Shown: positions 8,901 to 16,051 of the stretch, in pieces | Layout: every line of letters begins with the position of its first letter | Position numbering within the stretch: the first letter of the stretch is position 1 | NCBI RefSeq assembly: GCF_023715345.1 | Contig: NZ_JAMBNY010000004.1 | Location: forward strand, 62,001-126,000 | Source: Paenibacillus camelliae | GTDB taxonomy: Bacteria > Bacillota > Bacilli > Paenibacillales > Paenibacillaceae | Reading direction: 5' to 3' | DNA: 64,000 nt | Made by a program: the position numbers and the translations under genes | The notes under the pieces: generated by a model | Database searches by the model: none | What the model was told of the DNA's origin: nothing | Seen by the model: only the letters and a program-made list of their open reading frames with translations

Positions 8901-9497
8901 TTGAAGCAAGGAATAATAGTATTCCTCAATGGTACATCGAGTTCAGGAAAAACAAGCATCTCCATTGAATTGAAAAAACAAAGTGAAGTTCCGATCTATC
9001 ATCTTTCAGTAGACGATTTTTGCAACGGAATGTTCCTAAATTATATTGATTTTATAAACGAAATTTATCCAGATCTTGAACCGACAGCAGAAGAGGATGG
9101 GCCCAAGGTAGCTCAAATCATTACAAATCCAATGATTTCTTTATATTATTCTACAATTAAGCTTTTTTCAGCTTTAGGGATGAATGTCATCGTAGATACT
9201 GTGATAGATCAAGACGAGTGTTTTAATGCCTGTGTTGATTTACTAGCTGACCACCCCATTTTATTTGTCGGGGTAACATGCTCGAAGGAAGAGCTTGTTA
9301 GAAGAGAACAGCTTAGAGGAGATAGGAACATAGGACTAGCAATTTCGCAGTATGACAAGGTATACCGCTTCAGCGATTATGACATAGAAGTAAATACAGA
9401 AACGCTGAAACCAAATGAATGTGCTAGTAAGATTATCAACTTTATTGGCTCTGGCCAAGAAGGCTCTGCTTTCATAAAGTTGAAAAGAAAACAGTGA
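8901..9497 (+). CDS. Chloramphenicol phosphotransferase-like P-loop kinase
   Basis: 198 residues beginning with FLNGTSSSGKTSIS, a Walker A (GTSSSGKT at 11-18) of the CPT type, then HLSVDDF, matching the catalytic-aspartate strand of chloramphenicol 3-O-phosphotransferase. The lid-like region near GVTCSKEELVRREQLRGDR resembles that family too. It would phosphorylate a hydroxyl on a drug or metabolite using ATP. TTG 8901 is the start, 6-8 nt after GAGGGTGG. It is the first gene after leader A. Confidence 0.84.
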   Translation: MKQGIIVFLNGTSSSGKTSISIELKKQSEVPIYHLSVDDFCNGMFLNYIDFINEIYPDLEPTAEEDGPKVAQIITNPMISLYYSTIKLFSALGMNVIVDTVIDQDECFNACVDLLADHPILFVGVTCSKEELVRREQLRGDRNIGLAISQYDKVYRFSDYDIEVNTETLKPNECASKIINFIGSGQEGSAFIKLKRKQ

Positions 9498-9526
9498 TTT
9501 TTATTTTGTGAAGAAGTAAAGTCAGA

Positions 9527-9543
9527 TAGCCTTAAAAAGGCTA
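9527..9543 (+). terminator. Short hairpin after the CPT-like gene
   Basis: A perfect 7-bp stem TAGCCTT/AAGGCTA around an AAA loop lies 29 nt after the kinase stop. The following sequence is not a clean U-run, so it may be a weak terminator or an mRNA-processing or stability element before the Nudix gene at 9578. Confidence 0.35.
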
Positions 9544-9577
9544 CACATTTAGTTTTGTCAAAAAAGGAGACAATCCA

Positions 9578-10048
9578 ATGAAGTACAGAGCTGTTGCACT
9601 ATGCATTGTGAGAAGAGAGGATCAATATTTACTTGTTGAAAAGTATGATGAAGTATTAGATGTAACCTATTACAGGCCTGTAGGTGGCACCATTGAATAC
9701 GGAGAAGATAGCAAGAGTACAGTAATACGTGAAGTACGAGAAGAGATAAGTGCCGAAATTAGTGAGCCCATATTAGTATCGGTCATTGAAAATATTTATC
9801 CTTATGGAACAAGTATAGGACATGATATTAATTTCATCTATGAAGCTGGCTTTATAGATGAAAGCTTCTACACTAGAAAACAGATAATTGGAACTGAGGG
9901 GGAAGAGTCATTTAATGCCATCTGGATAGACCTTGCTACCATCAATAAAGATGATAAAAGGAAATTGGTCCCAGAAGGCTTAATGACAATCCTAACAGAA
10001 GAAAATGATAGCAAGTTAAGCGAGATTAAACATTATCGAACAAGATAA
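9578..10048 (+). CDS. Nudix hydrolase
   Basis: 156 residues with the Nudix box at 37-59 (GGTIEYGE...REVREEISAEI). The terminal glycine position of the signature is Ala/Glu-like here, a mild deviation. AAAAAGGAG precedes ATG 9578. It resembles the standalone 'NUDIX domain' proteins common in Paenibacillus resistance clusters; substrate unknown. Confidence 0.86.
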   Translation: MKYRAVALCIVRREDQYLLVEKYDEVLDVTYYRPVGGTIEYGEDSKSTVIREVREEISAEISEPILVSVIENIYPYGTSIGHDINFIYEAGFIDESFYTRKQIIGTEGEESFNAIWIDLATINKDDKRKLVPEGLMTILTEENDSKLSEIKHYRTR

Positions 10049-10059
10049 ATATCGGGTGC

Positions 10060-10090
10060 GTTACGTATCAGAGACCATAATATACGTAAC
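10060..10090. promoter_or_regulatory. Inverted repeat, possible operator or RNA hairpin
   Basis: GTTACGTAT (10060-10068) and ATACGTAAC (10082-10090) form a perfect 9-bp inverted repeat with 13 nt between. There is no U-tract, so it is not an obvious terminator. It precedes the membrane protein gene at 10128 by 37 nt and could be a regulator binding site or a 5'-UTR structure. No promoter with good boxes was found close by. Confidence 0.3.
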
Positions 10091-10127
10091 AAAGCAACAA
10101 GATTGCACGAGATAGGGGGCAAAACTC

Positions 10128-10529
10128 ATGAAAATTGGGATATTGAGAAAGTTTATCTCTAGCATGATTACAGCGGTAATATTATCGATCATACTCGTGT
10201 TTGTCCATGGATATGCTCCTTTTTTAGTCTATTTTATGTACAGCGCAATTGGTTGTCTAATAATAGGAATGCCTTGTTCTATTCTAGCAGAGTTCATAGT
10301 GATGAGGGTGAAGCAGAGTATTTTACGCCTATCAATAGGTTTAGCGTTACATCTATTTCCAGCGGGAATTATTGTTCTTCTGCTTTCTTTCGACGAACCT
10401 GGTGGAATCATGGTGGTTCTCAAGTACGGCAATATTTTTGTGTATTCGATCATTACCGCGGCTGCAGTCTTATGGCTTGTTGATGCAGTATTAAAAATCG
10501 CTATAAAAGGTAAAGAGGTGAGCTACTAA
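10128..10529 (+). CDS. Hypothetical four-helix membrane protein
   Basis: 133 residues with about four hydrophobic segments (roughly 10-29, 32-56, 67-87, 100-124) and a lysine-rich C-terminal tail (KIAIKGKEVSY). I do not recognise a family. AGATAGGGGGC precedes ATG 10128. Its stop overlaps the start of the next small membrane gene (TAATG), so the two are probably translationally coupled. Confidence 0.72.
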   Translation: MKIGILRKFISSMITAVILSIILVFVHGYAPFLVYFMYSAIGCLIIGMPCSILAEFIVMRVKQSILRLSIGLALHLFPAGIIVLLLSFDEPGGIMVVLKYGNIFVYSIITAAAVLWLVDAVLKIAIKGKEVSY

Positions 10530-10684
10530 TGGATATCGTCTGGTCTAGTACAATTATTACACTAATCGCCGCAGCAATTGTAATAGGTAGTATTGCTTTG
10601 CTGATCGTATTGTTGATCAATTCAAAAAAGAGAAAAGCAAGAATTGAAGAAAAGATAGATCGTTTATTAGATCAAAAGGAATAG
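10529..10684 (+). CDS. Small single-pass membrane protein (51 aa)
   Basis: Starts at ATG 10529 within the stop of the previous gene (TAATG), with GAGGTGAG just upstream as ribosome site. 51 residues: one hydrophobic helix at about 8-31, then a basic charged stretch SKKRKAR and an amphipathic helix IEEKIDRLLDQ. The plan (N-terminal anchor plus short coiled helix) is the same as in the gene at 60674. Function unknown. Confidence 0.65.
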   Translation: MDIVWSSTIITLIAAAIVIGSIALLIVLLINSKKRKARIEEKIDRLLDQKE

Positions 10685-10773
10685 AACTATGAAAAATATA
10701 GATGATCTAGAATGGAAAAGTGGGACGTCATTAGACGTAAAGGGAGATTCGTATATATCCTTGGGAGGACATG

Positions 10774-11448
10774 ATGGAAGCAAAAAGAATTGCTGCTGAA
10801 AGAGCTGTTGATTACATACAGAACGATATGATTGTAGGTTTAGGTACTGGCTCAACCGCCTATTGGGCAATACAAAAACTAGGCTCCAAAATACAAGAAG
10901 GTCTTAATGTTAGAGCGATTGCTACATCTAAACAATCTGAAGAGCTAGCGGAAAAGCTTAGAATTCCAATGATTTCTTTTTCAGAGATTAGCGAAATTGA
11001 TATCACAATAGATGGTGCTGATGAAGTTGACGATCGCTTTAATCTGATCAAGGGTGGCGGAGGAGCGCTATTGCGAGAGAAGATTGTGGCTGCAGCAACG
11101 AAAGAGTTTATCGTTGTGGTCGATGAGAGTAAGGTAGTAAAGCATCTCGGTAAGTTTTCGCTACCCATAGAGATCGTAAAATTTGGTTACGAAATAACGA
11201 TAAGAAAGCTTCAACAATTAGGATGTGAACCTGATTTACGAAAGTTGAACAACGAAGCTTTCGTAACAGATAACGGCAATTATATCGTTGACTGTAAGTT
11301 TGCCAAAATAGAAAATCCAGAAAATCTTCATCATAGCATTAACCTTATACCGGGGGTTGTAAATAATGGGTTATTTATTGATATGACGAAGAAGGTAATC
11401 GTCGGATATAAAAATGGTGAAGTAAAGGAAATTCAGAAAAGAAGCTAA
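10774..11448 (+). CDS. rpiA: Ribose-5-phosphate isomerase A
   Basis: 224 residues with the RpiA signatures GLGTGST (22-28, phosphate loop), DGADEVD (80-86, catalytic aspartates) and KGGGGALLREK (93-103). It interconverts ribose-5-phosphate and ribulose-5-phosphate in the cytoplasm. ATG 10774 sits 5 nt after GGGAGG; ATG 10771 is too close. A pentose-phosphate enzyme inside a run of resistance-type genes is unusual, and it may be a second copy. Confidence 0.92.
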   Translation: MEAKRIAAERAVDYIQNDMIVGLGTGSTAYWAIQKLGSKIQEGLNVRAIATSKQSEELAEKLRIPMISFSEISEIDITIDGADEVDDRFNLIKGGGGALLREKIVAAATKEFIVVVDESKVVKHLGKFSLPIEIVKFGYEITIRKLQQLGCEPDLRKLNNEAFVTDNGNYIVDCKFAKIENPENLHHSINLIPGVVNNGLFIDMTKKVIVGYKNGEVKEIQKRS

Positions 11449-11469
11449 ATTATGTTGATTTGCAAGGTT

Positions 11470-11489
11470 TCCCTAATTTCATAGAGGGA
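11470..11489 (+). promoter_or_regulatory. Hairpin covering the ribosome site of the AAC(6')-like gene
   Basis: TCCCT (11470-11474) pairs with AGGGA (11485-11489) around a 10-nt loop. The right arm is the likely Shine-Dalgarno (GAGGG) for ATG 11500, so the fold would restrict translation initiation. The stem is only 5 bp, so this is tentative. Confidence 0.28.
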
Positions 11490-11499
11490 TGTGTTCATT

Positions 11500-11940
11500 A
11501 TGATCATTGAGAAGGCAAATAAGAAAAATCTCGATGAAGTAACCAGCTTAGCGATAAAGCTGTGGCCAGAGAACATATGGAGTGCGCTCAGGGCTGAATT
11601 TGAGAAACAGTTAGATTCCAAGAAAGACGTTGTTTATCTAGCGATCACTGAAGGTCGCTATGTCGGGTTTATACATATGTCGCTCAGATATGACTATGTC
11701 GAAGGCTCGAGTACAAGTCCTGTTGGATATATTGAAGGAATCTATGTAGATGAAAACTACAGAAACAAAGGCATCTCTAAAATGCTCGTTGAAGCAGGAG
11801 AGATTTGGTCAAAATCGTTAGGCTGTACAGAAATAGCCTCAGATACAGAGCTGCATAACGTTGGAAGCCAACAATTTCATGAAAGAATGGGATTTAAGGA
11901 AGTAGCGAAAATCGTAGCATTTATTAAAACTATTAAATAA
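11500..11940 (+). CDS. Aminoglycoside 6'-N-acetyltransferase-like GNAT
   Basis: 146 residues. Beyond the GNAT core (EGIYVDENYRNKGISKMLV at 79-97), it has the blocks that mark AAC(6') enzymes: LWPE near 21, RYDYVEGSSTSPVGYIEG (63-80) and EIASDTELHNVGSQQFHERMGF (111-132). Known members acetylate the 6'-amino group of kanamycin/tobramycin-type aminoglycosides. ATG 11500 is preferred over GTG 11491. Close to AAC(6')-Ig/Ih-type proteins by memory; drug range not predictable. Confidence 0.86.
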   Translation: MIIEKANKKNLDEVTSLAIKLWPENIWSALRAEFEKQLDSKKDVVYLAITEGRYVGFIHMSLRYDYVEGSSTSPVGYIEGIYVDENYRNKGISKMLVEAGEIWSKSLGCTEIASDTELHNVGSQQFHERMGFKEVAKIVAFIKTIK

Positions 11941-12003
11941 GCTATCTAATAGTAACAACGGTAGAACAAGCACAGAGCTAGTAATATATCATTCATCGAA
12001 GAG

Positions 12004-12072
12004 TATAGAGCAAGCCTAAGCTCACCAACGCAGACGCTCACCTAAGATTAGTTATCGATGGTGGGCTTTTTT
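12004..12072 (+). promoter_or_regulatory. Hairpin leader B with terminator, upstream of a GNAT gene
   Basis: The stem pairs 12036-12042 (GCTCACC) with 12060-12066 (GGTGGGC, one G-U), followed by TTTTTT 12067-12072, a good intrinsic terminator. An apical GAT (12046-12048)/ATC (12054-12056) pair matches leaders A and D. The sequence just 5' (AGCTCACCAACGCAGACGC) closely matches leader A, so the elements are homologous. A weak -10 (TATAGA, 12004-12009) precedes it; no good -35. Confidence 0.55.
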
Positions 12073-12087
12073 CATGGAGGTGTACGA

Positions 12088-12543
12088 TTGATTATTCGCG
12101 CTAGCAATAGGAATGATATCGATCAGCTAATAAAGCTGAGATATGATTTTACTGCTGAATACAAGGCAGTAGATCCCGGTGTATACGAGGCATTTTCACA
12201 TGAATGCAGAGAGTTTTTTGAAAATATGTTCGCTTCTAATCAGTGGATGGTTTGGGTTGCAGAGATAGAAGGTAGGATCATAGCACATGTTTTCCTGCAA
12301 ATTATTGAAACGATACCTAGGCCAGGGAGACAACGATCCCCTTATGGGTACGTTACGAATGTTTATACCATACCGGAATATCGTTCTCAAGGGTTCGGGA
12401 GTAGAATCATGGAGGAACTTAATCGCTGGGCGCAGCAGAATCAGTTAACGTTTCTAATGGTATGGCCAAGTGAGACAAGTGTTGATTTTTATGAAAGACA
12501 TGGATTCGAAAAAGCCCTTGAGGTGATGGAGAATCATTTATAA
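12088..12543 (+). CDS. GNAT family N-acetyltransferase
   Basis: 151 residues: VTNVYTIPEYRSQGFGSRIM is the acetyl-CoA loop and VDFYERHGFEKALEVME the C-terminal element. Start TTG 12088 lies 5-6 nt after GGAGGTG, just 3' of the leader B terminator. An upstream in-frame GTG at 12058 falls in the hairpin and is unlikely. First gene behind leader B, hence possibly induced by antitermination. Substrate unknown. Confidence 0.86.
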   Translation: MIIRASNRNDIDQLIKLRYDFTAEYKAVDPGVYEAFSHECREFFENMFASNQWMVWVAEIEGRIIAHVFLQIIETIPRPGRQRSPYGYVTNVYTIPEYRSQGFGSRIMEELNRWAQQNQLTFLMVWPSETSVDFYERHGFEKALEVMENHL

Positions 12544-12601
12544 AAATGCTCAATGTTCACTTTCCAATTAAGAAATAATAAAAGCTATGGAGGTCGGCGA
12601 A

Positions 12602-12985
12602 ATGGCCAATATCGTTGGTTATATAGATTGCGTTTATTTACCTGTGTTGAATCAAGAGGAAACAATAAAGTGGTATCAAGAGAAGCTTGGGTTTGATTGG
12701 AATGGGCATTGCTTTGAGCTTGGATACGGGCCAGACATTATGCTAGTGAACGTCAATAATAAAGAAGATGTAAAGTTAACTTATAATACGGACCACTGGG
12801 AAGGCGAAGATTTCGAAATGTATATCCTTACATACAAATCGCCTAATATCGAAGAAACCTATGAAACCTTGAAGGAAAGAGGAGTAAAGGTATCAGATAT
12901 TAAAATGTATGACGGCAATCGAAAATGTTTTAGATTCTATGATCTCAATGGACATCGATTTGATGTGTGGTCAGGCTGGCTTTAA
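12602..12985 (+). CDS. VOC family protein
   Basis: 127 residues. DCVYLPVLNQEETIKWYQEKLG opens the fold, EDFEMYILTYKSPNIEETYE forms the middle and CFRFYDLNGHRFDVWSGWL the closing strand. ATG 12602 follows GGAGGTCG by about 7 nt; the in-frame ATG 12587 lies upstream of that site. Probably a resistance or detoxification protein of the glyoxalase superfamily. Confidence 0.84.
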   Translation: MANIVGYIDCVYLPVLNQEETIKWYQEKLGFDWNGHCFELGYGPDIMLVNVNNKEDVKLTYNTDHWEGEDFEMYILTYKSPNIEETYETLKERGVKVSDIKMYDGNRKCFRFYDLNGHRFDVWSGWL

Positions 12986-13057
12986 TTCATATTTATGCTG
13001 TAGACGCTGTAGTTATAGTAATGTGAGTGTGCCTGGGGAAGTGGAGGTTATATCCGT

Positions 13058-13594
13058 ATGTATTATTATAATGGACACATAGATGACTTCTTACATGGCG
13101 TTATGAACGATGATGTTGGTCCAAGGGAATTTGAGAGTTGGATAACAACTAATAAAGAGCTACTGGAAGATTACATCGGAATGAATGAATATCAGCGTTT
13201 ACTAGCGATTGATTATACGACAACGAGTGCTATTAATCACATAAAAGAGCAAGTAAAGCTGATTCTTGATACCCCAACATATGATCACGAAACAATGTGC
13301 GCTCTACTTACAGAGTTACTAGAGAATAAAGACGCATATGTAAAATGCTGCCGTCAAATATATGAACATTACTGTAACGGTTTTGATTTTTTCAAGGATA
13401 TTGCACTTACTGCAATATGCTACGATTACGATCATCGGTTAGAGCAACCAGATGATTTAGAAGGATTTTTTAAGGAAAGAGAATTTATTGTGAAAGAAGC
13501 AACAAAGATATTAGAGTATTTGAAATCAGGTGAAATTAGAATAGTAGAGACTTACTACTACTTGGATCGAAGAATTACAGGTAAAAGGCTGTAA
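13058..13594 (+). CDS. Hypothetical protein, helical, acidic
   Basis: 178 residues, no membrane segment, rich in Tyr, Asp and Glu, and predicted mostly helical by composition (HIKEQVKLIL, LLTELLENKDAYV). GTGGAGG precedes ATG 13058. I do not recognise a family. It sits between a VOC gene and a membrane protein gene 11 nt downstream. Confidence 0.7.
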   Translation: MYYYNGHIDDFLHGVMNDDVGPREFESWITTNKELLEDYIGMNEYQRLLAIDYTTTSAINHIKEQVKLILDTPTYDHETMCALLTELLENKDAYVKCCRQIYEHYCNGFDFFKDIALTAICYDYDHRLEQPDDLEGFFKEREFIVKEATKILEYLKSGEIRIVETYYYLDRRITGKRL

Positions 13595-13605
13595 AGGGGA
13601 TTATT

Positions 13606-14052
13606 ATGGTATGGATAAGGATGATAAGTGCATTAGTGACTTCATTCATCATTAGCTTAGTGGTGGTTTTGAGTGGGAATAACTCGGTAAATCAATCAGA
13701 GACAAATCTTGATTCTACAAGTTTTATAGTAGAATTGTTAGTTTTATTTATACCGATAACCTTTGTATTTTTAGTTATCACTGTACCATATTCCTTGTTT
13801 GTAGATCGTTGGATGGAAGGTTTACAATGGAGTCGTTTAAGTCGAGAAAGATTTGCTGCCCTTCTATACATTGCAGGAGGAGCCATAAGCTTACTTACCA
13901 TTAGCTTGCTAATAAGTCATTCTATTCGACTCGTTAGTATAAGATGGATGTTGGTGCTTGGAGGATTAATGTCTCTGACATACCTTATAGTAATAAGAAT
14001 ACTGGAATTTATTTTTCGTAAGATTAAGCGAGGTAGATATGAAAACATATAG
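13606..14052 (+). CDS. Hypothetical four-helix membrane protein
   Basis: 148 residues with hydrophobic stretches at roughly 8-25, 43-65, 86-106 and 113-135 and a basic C-terminus (RKIKRGRYENI). The intracellular loop SRLSRERF lies between helices 2 and 3. AAGGGG precedes ATG 13606. No family recognised. Confidence 0.7.
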   Translation: MVWIRMISALVTSFIISLVVVLSGNNSVNQSETNLDSTSFIVELLVLFIPITFVFLVITVPYSLFVDRWMEGLQWSRLSRERFAALLYIAGGAISLLTISLLISHSIRLVSIRWMLVLGGLMSLTYLIVIRILEFIFRKIKRGRYENI

Positions 14053-14081
14053 GGGCTCGGTCCAATTTTTGCTTAAATGAG

Positions 14082-14444
14082 GTGTTCATTATTCAAGCAA
14101 TTCATTATAACAATAAAACATTTGTATCGATAGAAAATACGAGTAACGGTGAAGTATCAAGAGAAACTGTATTTCATTACAAGCAGCAAGATCATATCGT
14201 TTGGGCAGATTATTCAGGTGGTGGCATCTTACTTGGTCATCTAATTGGAGTAGTAGATGAAAGAGGTACTCTAGAGATGAGATATCATCATATCAATGAA
14301 GCAGGGGAGCTAATGACGGGTGAGTGTACATCTATCCCTGAAATATTATCCGATGGCCGCATGAGATTATATGAATCTTGGCAATGGACATGTAAAGACC
14401 AATCCAAGGGGCAATCCATAGTGGAAGAAGTTAAAGAGGAATAG
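14082..14444 (+). CDS. Small beta-barrel protein of the group annotated 'n-acetylglutamate synthase'
   Basis: 120 residues. The blocks NNKTFVSIENTSNGEVS, VWADYSGGGILLG, GELMTGECTSIPE and LYESWQWT match a widespread small protein that databases label n-acetylglutamate synthase without biochemical support. Start is uncertain: GTG 14082 is in frame, but GAGGTG at 14079-14084 could also serve ATT 14088 or 14091. Confidence 0.7.
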   Translation: MFIIQAIHYNNKTFVSIENTSNGEVSRETVFHYKQQDHIVWADYSGGGILLGHLIGVVDERGTLEMRYHHINEAGELMTGECTSIPEILSDGRMRLYESWQWTCKDQSKGQSIVEEVKEE

Positions 14445-14445
14445 A

Positions 14446-14883
14446 ATGAAGCATATAAATCACTTAACTACAGTACGTTCTAGTCGATATGATTGCAATG
14501 ATCCTGCGCAAGAAGGTAATAAAAACACAGAGTTTTTTGATTTTATTATCGATGGTCAATCACTGTATCATAGGCTCAAAAAGTATGATATGGTTCCAGC
14601 TTTAGGGTGGGGCAGTCAAGTGCATCAGAAGCAAATGCAGGATTATTTCGTATTAAACAAAATGCATCCCAACTTATACTATAGATACCCCATACTTGTG
14701 TGCCCTTGGTGTGGGGATGAGGAATGCGGTTTTATTTCGGTTTTTATCGAGAGACATGAAGACTATGTCATATGGAAAGACTTTAAGCTAGAGCCGAATA
14801 ATATTACCATCAACATAGGTCCATTTTTTTTCGAGTGGGCTAATTATAAAGCATCAATACTTAACGCATATCGTACTGAATGA
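14446..14883 (+). CDS. Hypothetical protein with a Cys motif
   Basis: 145 residues, soluble, with a central CPWCGDEECGF (a CxxC plus Cys, possible metal site) following the strand YRYPILV. One base separates its ATG 14446 from the previous stop, and AAAGAGGAA serves as ribosome site. Seen as a lone small gene type; I cannot assign a family or function. Confidence 0.68.
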   Translation: MKHINHLTTVRSSRYDCNDPAQEGNKNTEFFDFIIDGQSLYHRLKKYDMVPALGWGSQVHQKQMQDYFVLNKMHPNLYYRYPILVCPWCGDEECGFISVFIERHEDYVIWKDFKLEPNNITINIGPFFFEWANYKASILNAYRTE

Positions 14884-14908
14884 AAGTAAGCTAATTAGGA
14901 GGATGACG

Positions 14909-15274
14909 ATGAAAATTACGAAGATTAATCATAATGGGGTAGACATTGCATTAGTGACGAGTGATGAATTATTAATTACTGATGTTCAGTCAGCATTAGA
15001 CCTTCTTGCAACGGTTGGCTATGAAGCGAGAACTAATCGGATCATTATCGATAAATCAGCAATAGATGAACAATTCTTTGACTTAAGTACACGTATCGCA
15101 GGAGAGATCCTTCAAAAATTCATAAATTATGAGACGAAGCTTGCTATTGTGGGTGACTTTTCAACTTACCAAAGCAAAAGCCTGAAGGATTTCATCTATG
15201 AAAGTAACAATGGACGGGATCTATTCTTTTTGCCCGATAAAGATCAAGCCGTTGAAAAATTAAGTAAGCACTAG
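14909..15274 (+). CDS. DUF4180 domain protein
   Basis: 121 residues matching the DUF4180 layout: an opening DIALVTSDELLITDVQSALD, then RIIIDKSAIDEQFFDLSTRIAGEILQKF and LAIVGDFSTYQSKSLKDFI, and the ending GRDLFFLPDKDQAVEKL. Its fold resembles STAS/nucleotide-binding small domains; function not established. ATG 14909 is 6 nt after AGGAGG; ATG 14903 directly abuts the ribosome site. Confidence 0.8.
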   Translation: MKITKINHNGVDIALVTSDELLITDVQSALDLLATVGYEARTNRIIIDKSAIDEQFFDLSTRIAGEILQKFINYETKLAIVGDFSTYQSKSLKDFIYESNNGRDLFFLPDKDQAVEKLSKH

Positions 15275-15320
15275 AACTAGAACGCCATACTTCGCTTAGA
15301 TTAATTAAAGGAGTTAATCA

Positions 15321-15710
15321 ATGAGTGAACGAAAAACAGAAAAGCATTTAACGATCAAATTAATTACATTAATGATTCAACTGATATTAGGCGTGGCGTT
15401 TATTATTATAATGGATGTGGGCTACAAAGTTATAAGTCTGACGACTCTACTCTATATTGCTCTTGCCATTCTAATGTATCTTGCATTTAATACAGGGATG
15501 GATTTAATGAAGCGGGATTACAGAACGATAGTTGGGAAATTAATTACCCTATCCAATAGCTTATTAGTTGTTGAAGATGACTATGGTAAGTCACACAAGC
15601 TCAGACTGTATGAAAGACCAATACACGATATTAATAAAGATAGTGCAATTGAAGTGAAATATTATATAAGAACCAAAGCAGTAAAAAGCATAGCGATTGT
15701 AAAAACATAG
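15321..15710 (+). CDS. Hypothetical membrane-anchored protein
   Basis: 129 residues with two hydrophobic helices (about 13-32 and 38-57) followed by a soluble tail of short strands (KLITLSNSLLVVEDDYG, IEVKYYIRTKAVKSIAIV) that could form a small OB/SH3-like barrel. AAAGGAG precedes ATG 15321. No family recognised. Confidence 0.7.
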   Translation: MSERKTEKHLTIKLITLMIQLILGVAFIIIMDVGYKVISLTTLLYIALAILMYLAFNTGMDLMKRDYRTIVGKLITLSNSLLVVEDDYGKSHKLRLYERPIHDINKDSAIEVKYYIRTKAVKSIAIVKT

Positions 15711-15751
15711 ATGTTTTTAATTGAACTTTGACTGAAGAGGTAGGAATGACA

Positions 15752-15970
15752 ATGAAAGATAATAAAGTGAAGATAGATGCAAGTGGATTCCTTGCGAAGC
15801 TTAGTGCACCTGCACGAAACGCATTGCTCAACGAAGGCGTCGAGACATTGCAGCAACTGGCCCAATATACGGAGAAGGAAATCCTTAAGCTGCATGGTAT
15901 TGGACCCGCATCCCTACCGATTATGCGGGCTTCACTAGAAGAAGCTGGCTTATCCTTTAAACAAAACTAG
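15752..15970 (+). CDS. Small helix-hairpin-helix protein, RNA polymerase alpha-CTD-like
   Basis: 72 residues. RNALLNEGVETLQQLAQYTEKEILKLHGIGPASLPIM is the alpha-CTD/HhH pattern, and GIGPASL is the hairpin. Related standalone proteins are annotated as RNA polymerase alpha subunit C-terminal-domain-like or DNA-binding. ATG 15752 is 6 nt after AGGA. It might bind DNA or RNA and is the only candidate nucleic-acid-binding protein in this block. Confidence 0.75.
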   Translation: MKDNKVKIDASGFLAKLSAPARNALLNEGVETLQQLAQYTEKEILKLHGIGPASLPIMRASLEEAGLSFKQN

Positions 15971-15974
15971 CATG

Positions 15975-16015
15975 ATGCCCTTCTAAGATGGTAGTTATCT
16001 AAGAGGGGCATTTCT
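15975..16015 (+). terminator. Hairpin D of the leader family, between the HhH gene and a methyltransferase
   Basis: Lower stem ATGCCCTTCT (15975-15984) pairs with AGAGGGGCAT (16002-16011, one G-U). Then come an A.A mismatch, an inner AGAT (15986-15989)/ATCT (15997-16000) stem and loop GGTAGTT. TTTCT follows. The apical design is that of leaders A, B and C. No separate promoter fits in the 4 nt after the previous stop, so it acts as an intergenic terminator or attenuator. Confidence 0.6.
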
Positions 16016-16051
16016 ATTAATGATATAAAGTAAGTAACAAGGGAGAGATCA

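Noticed and set aside
8759..8968. 69-codon open frame across leader A
   Set aside because: It runs through the 13-bp hairpin and overlaps the kinase start in another frame, without a suitable ribosome site.
10689..10799. 36-codon ORF between the small membrane gene and rpiA
   Set aside because: It overlaps the rpiA ribosome site and start in another frame and has no recognisable protein features; probably chance.
12058..12090. GTG 12058 as start of the GNAT gene
   Set aside because: That start lies in the right arm of the leader B terminator; TTG 12088 has the proper ribosome site.
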